64,000 nucleotides of DNA from a gamma proteobacterium HdN1 (GTDB lineage: Bacteria > Pseudomonadota > Gammaproteobacteria > Pseudomonadales > Ketobacteraceae). The stretch spans positions 3,570,527 to 3,634,526 of the forward strand of contig FP929140.1 of NCBI GenBank assembly GCA_000198515.1, read 5' to 3'. A program made the translations under genes and the position numbers. Shown piece after piece: positions 1-8,511 of this stretch (within the stretch, counting starts at the first letter, position 1; every line of letters begins with the position of its first letter). Below the pieces are notes generated by a model. That model made no database searches. It was not told the DNA's origin and worked only from the letters and a program-made list of their open reading frames with translations.

Positions 1-2
1 TG

Positions 3-308
3 TTTGCGTACAGCTCTGGAATTATCAGGGCTATCAGGGGGCAAATCATCCGAGCGGCCAGCTTGGCGGCGGGGGCAGGTAAGCCGATTGATCTGGCCTG
101 CTTTCAGGACGCGATTCGTTCAAGGGGGATAAAGGATCACAACAACGTCTTTATCATGCCGGTGACGGAGTTGCGGCTGAGGGAAATTGTGAATTCATCC
201 AAGTGGATACAGCAAAAATCTTACAATAAGGAAAGCTTTCAGAGTGCCGAATTCAAAACCTACCGGCTGACCAAAAAGCTTGAACTAATCGAAGCCGATG
301 ACGACTGA
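3..308 (+). CDS. TnsC/TniB-like transposition ATPase, C-terminal end (5' truncated by window edge)
   Basis: The reading frame is open from the first bases of the window, so the gene begins upstream; only about 101 C-terminal residues are visible. No Walker motifs fall in this part. The identification rests on the helical C-terminal pattern (SSGIIRAIRGQIIRAA followed by an Ala-rich helix and a final basic tail), which resembles the lid and C-terminus of TnsC/TniB AAA+ regulators, and on the directly following tniQ, whose start overlaps this stop by 11 bases. In Tn7-like elements TnsC bridges the target-selection protein (TniQ/TnsD) and the TnsAB transposase. The rest of the gene and tnsA/tnsB should lie just outside the window. 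Identification by context is much stronger than by sequence alone. Confidence 0.6.
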   Translation, partial: FAYSSGIIRAIRGQIIRAASLAAGAGKPIDLACFQDAIRSRGIKDHNNVFIMPVTELRLREIVNSSKWIQQKSYNKESFQSAEFKTYRLTKKLELIEADDD

Positions 309-1383
309 GCAAAAGTTACTGATCAGGCCAGTTAAGCACCCGCTGGAGCGGATCGATGACTACCTTGTCAGACTCGCCACTGCGAATGGCTTCTCTTCTG
401 GAACTACACTGAATACCTATCTGCGTGCGTGGTGCAAAGCAAGTGGCCATAGTATTCGCGGAATAGACAGCGCCGATACGATGGCCAGGATGTTAAGTCG
501 TTATCTTGATCGCGCCGTCGAAACAAAATCCTTCGACCGGCCAGCGTTCGCCAAAGCCAATCCCATCCTGAAAACCTGCAAGATCTGCCTCCGTGAGCAA
601 AAGGCTATCCCGTTTTACTGGTATCTGGATGATTACCAGGTTTGCCACATCCACTACCAGCCGTTGAGCAAGCCAGATTCCAACGAAACATTCGACCATG
701 TGGATGTTGATCTGCCCCAGCACCCCATAGTCGATTTTCTGGATTCCAGTGACCCCTGGTTGGCATACACCAACATGCAAAAATGCGCCGACGAGCTCCG
801 GTGGCTATGCTGGCGTTTGAAGCAGTTCTACGAGGCTCACCTGGGAATCCGCGTACATACGATGAACGCGGTGGGCTGGATAAACAGCACCCCTCCTGCG
901 GAACGTTACTCTGATGGCAGATTCGATCGGGTTGCCAGCCTAATCACAGAGCAATCAGGTCTCCAGGAAAGCGATGTGCGCTTGCTATCAGCCCTTTTAC
1001 TCTGGCAGCGCATGGTGCCAAACAACCTGTTCCGGGCTGTGGGTGCAGGTGCGGAAGGTGCCACCGAAGCTAGCCTGGAATGGGCATCCCGGCAGCTGAT
1101 CGCCAGTGAGCCCATGCTCATGTTTATCTGCGATGCACACCAGGCTCCGCGAAACACTCCAAAACTCTGTCTGCGCGACTATATCACTCTGCTGGCAGGC
1201 CTGGATGAGGCCACCGACAAAGCGCTGCGCCAGGCGGTTTATTCCTGCGGGTTAACCACTGAGTTGTTGGTAATGCTGCCTAGAGTTGAAAGGACGAATA
1301 AAATTTCGACTACGTCCATTGTAGTCACTGAAAGGAGCCTAAGCGTCACAAAAAGCGATAATAAAATCGCTTACATCAATTAA
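298..1383 (+). CDS. tniQ: TniQ-family transposition target-selection protein (361 aa)
   Basis: The N-terminus LLIRPVKHPLERIDDYLVRLA matches the typical TniQ opening. A TniQ zinc finger follows with C94, C97, C116 and H119. TniQ/TnsD proteins bind the target DNA, or a guide complex in CAST elements, and recruit TnsC. The ATG at 298 lies inside the end of the upstream TnsC-like gene, so the two are translationally coupled. The C-terminal 30 or so residues (from about residue 330) are Ser/Thr/Lys-rich and AT-rich in DNA, and include two small hairpins (1308-1326, 1353-1372). This tail may be a replaced or truncated end. The stop overlaps the convergent stop of the defence ATPase gene by 8 bases. 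At 361 residues it is the size of short TniQ proteins rather than full TnsD. Confidence 0.85.
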   Translation: MTTEQKLLIRPVKHPLERIDDYLVRLATANGFSSGTTLNTYLRAWCKASGHSIRGIDSADTMARMLSRYLDRAVETKSFDRPAFAKANPILKTCKICLREQKAIPFYWYLDDYQVCHIHYQPLSKPDSNETFDHVDVDLPQHPIVDFLDSSDPWLAYTNMQKCADELRWLCWRLKQFYEAHLGIRVHTMNAVGWINSTPPAERYSDGRFDRVASLITEQSGLQESDVRLLSALLLWQRMVPNNLFRAVGAGAEGATEASLEWASRQLIASEPMLMFICDAHQAPRNTPKLCLRDYITLLAGLDEATDKALRQAVYSCGLTTELLVMLPRVERTNKISTTSIVVTERSLSVTKSDNKIAYIN

Positions 1384-4300
1384 CAGCAGTTTTTGTGCTA
1401 CCTCCGTGCTGGGTGATACGAGGCCGGCATTTCACCTTCACTGCTCCTCTGCTAAACGTTTCATCAGATGCTTTGCTTGACCAAATATACGCTTCTCCAG
1501 TGCCAAGATGGCTCATTTTATCGGAGGTCAGCTCACCAAGGGCGGCATTCGCTTTCTGAATATGTTTTAACCATGCCGGCGAGTTGAATTTATGCATGAT
1601 GATCTGTGAAGACAGCTCGATCAGCGAGACCGGGACCGATGGCGGGTCCTGAGAGGCGACCATGATGCTGGTTCCCTTGTGTCGCATCTCACGGACAACC
1701 TCGACCAGGCCTGAAACCAGGTCATCGTTCTCGATGTACTTATGGGCTTCATCGAAAACCACCAGCTTATTGAAGGCGCTTCCCTGGTAGGTTGCTTCCG
1801 AGAAAATCTGCAGCATCACCACGAACAGACCGAGGGCCTCGTCCTTCTCGATGTATTCATCTCGCAGATCCACGATGATCAACCGGCCTGGACGAATCAG
1901 ATCCTGGAGACGCTGGTTATCATCGATATATTCGCTGGCGAACAGCAGACGCGTCTGGGCGAGCTCTTTCAGGTGATCGGACAGACCAGAGTTATCGATG
2001 CCTGCTCGCAGGGCATCCAAGGTCAGATTATCGCGCAGCCCCCTCATGATGAGATTGATTTGCCGCATATACATGCTCTGGCTGCCAATCGCTCCCATCA
2101 GGAATTTCCAGTGCGCCGCCTTGAGTTCGGAGGCAGAAAAGGCAATCGGCTTAACCTCGATATCCGGGTACTCGGCCCGGCGATCATCCACCTTGTTGGC
2201 TGGGGTAAGAACCAGGACATCCTTCAGGGCTTCCGGGTTGGCCTTGTAACGCTCACGAAGGATGCGGATCTCTTCATCCACCGAATTGGCATTGATCATC
2301 GAAGTAAACTCCGGCGCATAATCCTGCGTCGGGCTGTAATGGAAAATGACCGTGGCGAGCGGGCTTGGCAGCACATTGATGTGCTGAAGCGGCATGGAGG
2401 CCATTTCAATGACTGTTCCAAGGGTGTAGCTCTTGCCGCCGCCTTGAACCCCAAAGAGACTGATCGTGTGGGTGTGGTTGAGGTCCAGCGCGATTTTCCT
2501 GCCGGAAACCTCTCCGAGTAATCCGTACTGCGGTGAGTCGCCATTAACGCCCAGCATGATGTCATAGCTGACTTCGGCTTGAGGCTCGGGTGTCGGGTGC
2601 CCCTGAGCTTCAAGCTCGGGTTGAACAGGTGCTTCCGGTTCAACAGCAACGACAGCGGGCTGTTCGGCTTCTTTTTCTTCTTCAGCCTCGATGGTGGAAG
2701 GTCGAGGTGCTTGCTCGACGGGTTCCGCCTGTTCTTCCTTACCCTCTTGGGCAGGTGCGGGTGTTTCCTCTGCGGCAGGAGGTGTTGTCTGGCTGATTGG
2801 AGCCTCCGGCTCTTTGTCCCAGAGTTCATCCACCGTCCAGGACGTTGACCGGTCTCTCTTGGGCGCGATAAAAGCGGCTGTCTCGAGCTTCGGCACGTTC
2901 GGAATGAAATGCTCGCTCAGGAGATGGGCGGTCGGCTCTTCCTCAATCTCGACGGACACAGGCTTACGGCAGTTCTCCAACAAGGCGTGAATGAGATCCT
3001 TGCCGATGCGGTGGAATTCGATACCCACCTCGTTGTCCGGGGCTTCGGTTCCGGCCTTGTCAAAGTCGAAGATCAGGGCGCACCGCCTGAATTGAAGCGA
3101 GTAGCCCTGTTCGATGGATTCAAGTAGCCCTCGTGCTTCCTGCGCGGCGGTCACATCAAAAATCCCGTAACGCAGTGAGCGTTCCAGGTAGAACCGAAGG
3201 ATCTGAGTCAACTCCCGGCTCTTGAGCAACCTATCCGGCCGATCCGGCTTTTTCAGGGCCGGGTCGAAGTGGCGCTGGAGGATGCGCTCACTCTGATTGA
3301 TCTGGGCGGAGATCCGCTCCTTCAGTTGGTTGAAGGCCGCAAAATCGCCGACCTGCGAATAACACTTCACCTCAACCAGATTGCAGGTGATCGTCCTGGT
3401 GTTCAAATCCAGATCGAACAAACCCAAGTCGGTTCGTTGTAGGCTGATGGCATCGTTGGGGTCGTCTGACTCACCACTTGAGCGGTAGAGGTCCGTGTGT
3501 GCGTCCAGCGGCACAATGACCTGATTGCTCAACGCGCCTTGATATTCGAGATAGAGCCTCGCCAAGGCCAGGCCAAGAGCCTCCGCCTGTTGCGTGCGTG
3601 CGGAAATCAGTTTCAGGGCAAGCTGACCGGAAAGCGACCGCAGGTTTGCCAAGATCTGAACCGACTGCTCGCCGTCGGCGGACAAACCGTGCTCAAGCAG
3701 CACCGGCTTCAACATGGCCTCCAGCTCATCGTTCGAGCGCGAGGAGATGATCAGGTTATGTGTCGCCTGGGAGCTGGCACCTGGAACATAGTCAATCAGA
3801 TAGTCCGGTCTGTTCTTCCGACCGCCATGGTCGAAAAACTCAATCCCCATATTGCGGTCGATGGTGAACACCCAATCGCTGATCTGGTGGACCTCGTAGA
3901 TCAGTTCTCGTTGGGCCACATCGAGGCCAAGGGTCACGACGGGTACGGCCTTGAAACTGGCACCAGAAGCAGCAACCGCTGAGGTGGCAAAACAGAGGTG
4001 GCGGCTCAGCGACGACAGCAAATCGAAGCACGCAGCATGGTTGTCCGCGCCGAGTGAGCGTCCGACAATCGGCCGCTTATTCCAGAATGTGCCCGAATCG
4101 TCATCGACGAATTCGGTGTCGAAGTCCTGTATCAACCCGTGCAATGGCGTCACTCCCATCGATTTCTCGGCGATGGAAAGCTCCTCGGCGGGAAACACAT
4201 CCAGAAGAACGCTGATGTGTGCAGGAAACTCCTTGGAATTTGCATGGAACTCATTCAGCGCGTGTTTGGCCAAGTTGAGCTTGGAAAACAGATGGCTGCC

Positions 4301-6832
4301 GGTTGAAGTCGCAAACACATCAGCGGCCTCATTTACCGTCGCTCCGGGACGGACCATGGATTCCAGCGCCTCACCCAAAACCGGCGAGTCGGGATCGGAG
4401 GTAAAGAGCCGGATGTCATAGCGCAAATCGGTATGCTCACGCTTCTGCTGGAGCGATATCAGGGCCTCCGCAATCACCGAACCGGCCCCGGGGTTGAAGA
4501 TGTTCAGGGACAGCTCTCGCACATACGGATGCTGGGAGAGATAGCGCTCGATTTTGTCCGCTATGACCTTTCCGGAAATATCGGTTCCCGCCGCAGAGGG
4601 CTCGGCCACGCCGAGGGCCGAACAGATCTCCGCCATCAGGCCCCGGGAATTCTCCTCGGTTGTCGGGGCGTAGAGCGCCCAAAACGCATTCAGGTTGTCC
4701 ACCGGCGTGAAGATGCGGCCATCCTCGACGGGAATACCGACCGGATAGGCAGAGGGCACAAGGCCATCCAACAGCGCGGAACGGACATGAGGAATGTGAT
4801 CCTTCCCACCTGACTTGGTCTTCTCGATCCAATCCTTGCCCAGGGTGACCCAACTGCTCAGCCACAAGGCACGGAGCGGATGGGTTGGGGAGACCAAAAC
4901 AGCCTCACGATGCCTTCCACGGAAGTCGGTCAAGATGACATGAATGGAATCGACGGCCAGCACGTTTCTGAGCGCTTGCAGGTGCTGCTGACGCTCGGCA
5001 CCGGAAGTAGTCTCGGCCTGACGGATGAGGTTCCTGACCAGATCAAGGTAGCTATCAGCATACGCGAGGCATTCCTTTTCCGAGTCCCGGAACGAAAGCC
5101 CCTGCATGATCAGCTCGGCAGTGTCTTTGCGCACCGCTGCAAAAAACTCTTCGCGGGCAGCCAGGAAGGAAGCCATCGCGGCGGAAGAAGGCAGTGTGAG
5201 TCCGACTTCGGAAGGCGGTTCGGCGGTATCCAGGTTGATCTGCATTCGCCAGCCCGACGGGTGCTTGGGCTCCGCCAAGATGCGCTGCTCGATTGTTTTA
5301 AGCATACGCGAGAGCGGGATCTGAACAGCGCCCTCACGGCCGAATTTTGCGTGTAGGGTTTCCTGTCGGGAGGTCTTCTTGGAACGACCGCCCTCGGCCC
5401 AGGCGACACCACTGATGGCGATATCATCGGGATCGCGTTCATCGCCTAGCGCAGTCAGTTGCAGTCGGAAACGTGCATGCTCCAGGCTCTGCTCAATGGG
5501 GATGGCGCGTTGCGGTGGTTCTTCCTCTATGTTGCCGCCCGGCAGGACGTAGAAAGGTTCGCTCTCATAAGAGCGTTTAGCGCCCCCGGAGGCTGAATCC
5601 GCTTCCAGCGGAATCGGGTCGCCATCGGCCGTCCAAGGCATTACACGGATGAAATGCCATCCTTCCTCGAATTCGATTTTATTGAGTTTGGTCAGGTTGG
5701 TTGTGCATTGCAGGCGGTTCGGCGTCCAGGCTTTGACCTTTTTGGATTTTCCTACCGGGCCGTCATTCTGCGAAATGATCTGGACCGTAAAATGGTCAAG
5801 CCCGCTGACCTTGCCGGGGTGAGGGTTAACCTCGAACACCACGTTCATTTTGCGACGATCGTTCGGAACCAGAACTTGTTGCCCGATGAGGCCGGAGAGT
5901 TGGTCGTCGGTCTCATCATCCGTAACAACCGGCAAGTCGGTCTCCAGTACAGTTAGAAGAACCTTGTCCAGCGAAAGCTCTTCCTGGAACGTCCAGTTGT
6001 CGAAAGAAATGCTCCACCAGCTTTTGTCAGTCGCGATGGGCGGCGTCCAGGATTCGGGCTCCTGGACATCGTATTTTTCAAAATAGGCGAATAGGCGCGA
6101 CGCCAATGCCTTGTCACTGAGTCCGAGATCGATGATACGGCCACGCACAGATTTGTGCGAGGTCATCAGACTGCGGACGCTGCCGAGGTTACGGCGAATC
6201 TTGCCATTGACCATGCCGGGATCGGCAAAGAGCTTGAAGTCCGGAATCAACGTCAATTCATACAGGCTGGCCCCGAGGGTTTCTCCATCAATCCCGTTTT
6301 CGAGCGCGGTGAGAAGATACCGCACGCGGGAAACATCGTCGGCAAACAGCCATTCCTCTTCGGTGAGGATGCCCAAGAGATCACGGACATGGCCGAGCAG
6401 CGTTGCCGGGACACGGTCAAGCAGCGAGTCGATCAGATCCTCGTAGATACCAGTGAACGCCAGCTCCTCGAAGGTCGCCACACCAAAGGAATCCTCGGCG
6501 CTGGTACGGAGCGAGGTCGGTATGAAGACCAACAAAGGCTGGCGCAGCTCGCCGTTCGCGTCAGGGTTGCGAAGTTCCACCAACTTGGTAGAAGTCACCC
6601 GGAAAGGCATGCCTTCTTGGTCATGGCTCCCGAGGATAAAGATGTTTCCGTCGGGCCGGGTTCGCCGCAGTTCCTTGCAAACCGACTCCATGACATCGTC
6701 ATCGAGATCGGTGACCCGCATGCAGTGGCCTGGGCCACGATCTCCCAGGATCGCTTCGATACGAGGGCACAGCAGGCCAGCGACCGACGCGTTCAATTTA
6801 TCCTGGGATAGCTTCGTGAACGCGTTACTCAT
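1376..6832 (-). CDS. Giant defence ATPase: PD-(D/E)XK-like motif plus C-terminal HerA/FtsK-type P-loop domain (MAD8-like, 1818 aa)
   Basis: This is the last gene of the defence operon. Its ATG overlaps the preceding stop as ATGA. The C-terminal third is a HerA/FtsK-like motor: Walker A GVQGGGKS at 1461-1468 and a DEAH Walker B at D1694-E1695 preceded by LVVF. Mid-protein, D1140/D1142 followed by E1154-V-K1156 fits the D...ExK pattern of PD-(D/E)XK nucleases. Between them lies a Pro/Glu/Ala-rich low-complexity linker, roughly residues 1345-1430. The first 1100 residues have no motif I recognise. HerA-family motors paired with nuclease domains act on DNA in several anti-phage systems, so a restriction role is inferred. 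Position and architecture fit the ATP-binding component (MAD8) of MADS. The nuclease assignment rests on motif spacing only. Confidence 0.82.
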   Translation of the reverse strand: MSNAFTKLSQDKLNASVAGLLCPRIEAILGDRGPGHCMRVTDLDDDVMESVCKELRRTRPDGNIFILGSHDQEGMPFRVTSTKLVELRNPDANGELRQPLLVFIPTSLRTSAEDSFGVATFEELAFTGIYEDLIDSLLDRVPATLLGHVRDLLGILTEEEWLFADDVSRVRYLLTALENGIDGETLGASLYELTLIPDFKLFADPGMVNGKIRRNLGSVRSLMTSHKSVRGRIIDLGLSDKALASRLFAYFEKYDVQEPESWTPPIATDKSWWSISFDNWTFQEELSLDKVLLTVLETDLPVVTDDETDDQLSGLIGQQVLVPNDRRKMNVVFEVNPHPGKVSGLDHFTVQIISQNDGPVGKSKKVKAWTPNRLQCTTNLTKLNKIEFEEGWHFIRVMPWTADGDPIPLEADSASGGAKRSYESEPFYVLPGGNIEEEPPQRAIPIEQSLEHARFRLQLTALGDERDPDDIAISGVAWAEGGRSKKTSRQETLHAKFGREGAVQIPLSRMLKTIEQRILAEPKHPSGWRMQINLDTAEPPSEVGLTLPSSAAMASFLAAREEFFAAVRKDTAELIMQGLSFRDSEKECLAYADSYLDLVRNLIRQAETTSGAERQQHLQALRNVLAVDSIHVILTDFRGRHREAVLVSPTHPLRALWLSSWVTLGKDWIEKTKSGGKDHIPHVRSALLDGLVPSAYPVGIPVEDGRIFTPVDNLNAFWALYAPTTEENSRGLMAEICSALGVAEPSAAGTDISGKVIADKIERYLSQHPYVRELSLNIFNPGAGSVIAEALISLQQKREHTDLRYDIRLFTSDPDSPVLGEALESMVRPGATVNEAADVFATSTGSHLFSKLNLAKHALNEFHANSKEFPAHISVLLDVFPAEELSIAEKSMGVTPLHGLIQDFDTEFVDDDSGTFWNKRPIVGRSLGADNHAACFDLLSSLSRHLCFATSAVAASGASFKAVPVVTLGLDVAQRELIYEVHQISDWVFTIDRNMGIEFFDHGGRKNRPDYLIDYVPGASSQATHNLIISSRSNDELEAMLKPVLLEHGLSADGEQSVQILANLRSLSGQLALKLISARTQQAEALGLALARLYLEYQGALSNQVIVPLDAHTDLYRSSGESDDPNDAISLQRTDLGLFDLDLNTRTITCNLVEVKCYSQVGDFAAFNQLKERISAQINQSERILQRHFDPALKKPDRPDRLLKSRELTQILRFYLERSLRYGIFDVTAAQEARGLLESIEQGYSLQFRRCALIFDFDKAGTEAPDNEVGIEFHRIGKDLIHALLENCRKPVSVEIEEEPTAHLLSEHFIPNVPKLETAAFIAPKRDRSTSWTVDELWDKEPEAPISQTTPPAAEETPAPAQEGKEEQAEPVEQAPRPSTIEAEEEKEAEQPAVVAVEPEAPVQPELEAQGHPTPEPQAEVSYDIMLGVNGDSPQYGLLGEVSGRKIALDLNHTHTISLFGVQGGGKSYTLGTVIEMASMPLQHINVLPSPLATVIFHYSPTQDYAPEFTSMINANSVDEEIRILRERYKANPEALKDVLVLTPANKVDDRRAEYPDIEVKPIAFSASELKAAHWKFLMGAIGSQSMYMRQINLIMRGLRDNLTLDALRAGIDNSGLSDHLKELAQTRLLFASEYIDDNQRLQDLIRPGRLIIVDLRDEYIEKDEALGLFVVMLQIFSEATYQGSAFNKLVVFDEAHKYIENDDLVSGLVEVVREMRHKGTSIMVASQDPPSVPVSLIELSSQIIMHKFNSPAWLKHIQKANAALGELTSDKMSHLGTGEAYIWSSKASDETFSRGAVKVKCRPRITQHGGSTKTAVN

Positions 6833-8511
6833 GCGTGCCTCCCGTTCTTATCAGTTCCGTCATTTCTCTCAATGGCATAGCGGGGCGATACCTTCTGCGT
6901 CACGTAGGCATCCGACAGGTCCTCGTAGAAACCGATTTCACGCAGGCGGCGCTTGAAGGCTTCGAGGTTGAGGCGCAGAGCGCGTCTGTCCAGGATGCTG
7001 CTGTTGGCTTGGTTTCCTTCCGGCAGCCGGTCGATGTGAAGGCCGTAGCGGTTTCTCAAAAAGGCCAGCAATTCCTCGATGCGAACCTCGCGGGTCACAA
7101 ATCGCCCGCCGTCCTGGGTAAGAACAGCAATCTGAAGGAGTACCTCAAGCAGCTTGCTTCCCAGCACAAATCGCCGAGGACTTCCCTTGGCCCGTGATTG
7201 AGCCAGCAGTCCATTCTCTTTGTTTTTCAGCAGCAGAGAATCTAGACACTGAGTGATGTACTGGCGGTGATACTTGCCGCGATACGCCATCAGGATTTCG
7301 ATGAAGGATTCGAACTCGCCCAAGCCCATGCCGGTGACTTCCCGGATCTCCGGATCGACGTCCTCGTTTCCGGAGGTCGACTCCTCGATCAGGCTTGCCA
7401 GGCGGAATTTGAAGTAGGCTTGGCGCTCGGCGTCGTGCTCGGGCTTCAGCAGGGACACCAGATCGCCAACGGTGAAAACACCGCCCCCAGGGGTAGCCAG
7501 CTTGCCCGTCTTCTTGCTCAGGTATTCCGCCATCTCATCGAGCTTCTTGATGACGAAGTTGGCCTGCACAAAGGCCGGGATCTGACGATAGAGCCGGTCA
7601 GTGGACTTGCGAGCCAACTCGGCCATATGCGGATTGTTGACGTCGCCCATATCGACGACCAGCGCCACGCGGTAAGGACAGCCTTCCAACGCATTGTCGA
7701 GGCCCGGGTTAATCGGGCATTCCTTGGCGGTGCAGAGATCGTTGCCGGAGCGCTGTTTCACCAGCTTGGGCAGCATCTGCAGCAGCTTGAGGTGGTAAAG
7801 CGCCAGATGGAATGCCATCAGAGTTTTGAGATAGTCCACCAGCACTGAGCGAGGAATATACGGCTCGTAGGCCAGTAACCGTAGAATATCGTCGGCCATA
7901 ATATCGGCTTGGCCAATACACAGTGGTTGGAAACGCGAAGGTTCCTTGGAGTCCTTCATGTCCTGGGTAACCTGATGATCCAGACGCAGGATGGCCTGCG
8001 TTTCCACATCCACGGATACGTTGGGGTCGTAGCGATCCGTCACCAGATCGATACCCGGGAAGAAAAAGCGCTTCAAGGCATCCCGCGCCGCTTGGCCCTT
8101 GCCTTTGCGGGCATAGAAAAGCATCCAGTAGATCTGCTCGGCCGCGCCGTAGTCACGGGTATGCTTGGCGTTGCGGAACTTATAGGTGTTGCCGTGCAGG
8201 GGCCTGGGCGCCGCAAGCGCCTGGTTGCTCTTGCCGCGATTAACCAAATCCATCAGGTCGGTTTCAATCCATGCGCGAGTAATCTCGGGGTGCTTATCGA
8301 ACCCGGCAAACCACTCTGGGTGCTCTAAAAAGTCCTCCAGAAACTCATCTACAGAAAGGTCTCCACCTCTCGGCGGCCTGCGGCTGGCGTACCCCTCATA
8401 TTTGAGTCGAGGGAAGAGCATCGTTAACACACGGTCCATCTCGATATGTTTGAAATCGAGATAGGAAACTTTTGGGATTCTGAACTCCTTGTCGCGTCCT
8501 TTAATTGACAT
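6829..8511 (-). CDS. Uncharacterised defence-operon protein with four-Cys cluster (MAD7-like, 560 aa)
   Basis: I do not recognise a named domain. The protein is soluble, with no signal peptide or membrane segment, and is predominantly charged and helical. Four cysteines (C198, and C260, C265, C278 in a C-x4-C-x12-C arrangement next to Pro residues) could hold zinc or an iron-sulfur cluster. The C-terminal third (about 440-530) has a winged-helix-like alternation of helices and basic strands; this is a weak impression. The start was put at ATG 8511 because AAGGGGG lies upstream at normal spacing; a GTG nine codons earlier is possible. It overlaps the kinase stop by 11 bases and the ATPase start by 4, so it is certainly expressed with them. 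From its place between kinase and ATPase it matches MAD7 of MADS; function unknown. Confidence 0.75.
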   Translation of the reverse strand: MSIKGRDKEFRIPKVSYLDFKHIEMDRVLTMLFPRLKYEGYASRRPPRGGDLSVDEFLEDFLEHPEWFAGFDKHPEITRAWIETDLMDLVNRGKSNQALAAPRPLHGNTYKFRNAKHTRDYGAAEQIYWMLFYARKGKGQAARDALKRFFFPGIDLVTDRYDPNVSVDVETQAILRLDHQVTQDMKDSKEPSRFQPLCIGQADIMADDILRLLAYEPYIPRSVLVDYLKTLMAFHLALYHLKLLQMLPKLVKQRSGNDLCTAKECPINPGLDNALEGCPYRVALVVDMGDVNNPHMAELARKSTDRLYRQIPAFVQANFVIKKLDEMAEYLSKKTGKLATPGGGVFTVGDLVSLLKPEHDAERQAYFKFRLASLIEESTSGNEDVDPEIREVTGMGLGEFESFIEILMAYRGKYHRQYITQCLDSLLLKNKENGLLAQSRAKGSPRRFVLGSKLLEVLLQIAVLTQDGGRFVTREVRIEELLAFLRNRYGLHIDRLPEGNQANSSILDRRALRLNLEAFKRRLREIGFYEDLSDAYVTQKVSPRYAIERNDGTDKNGRHA

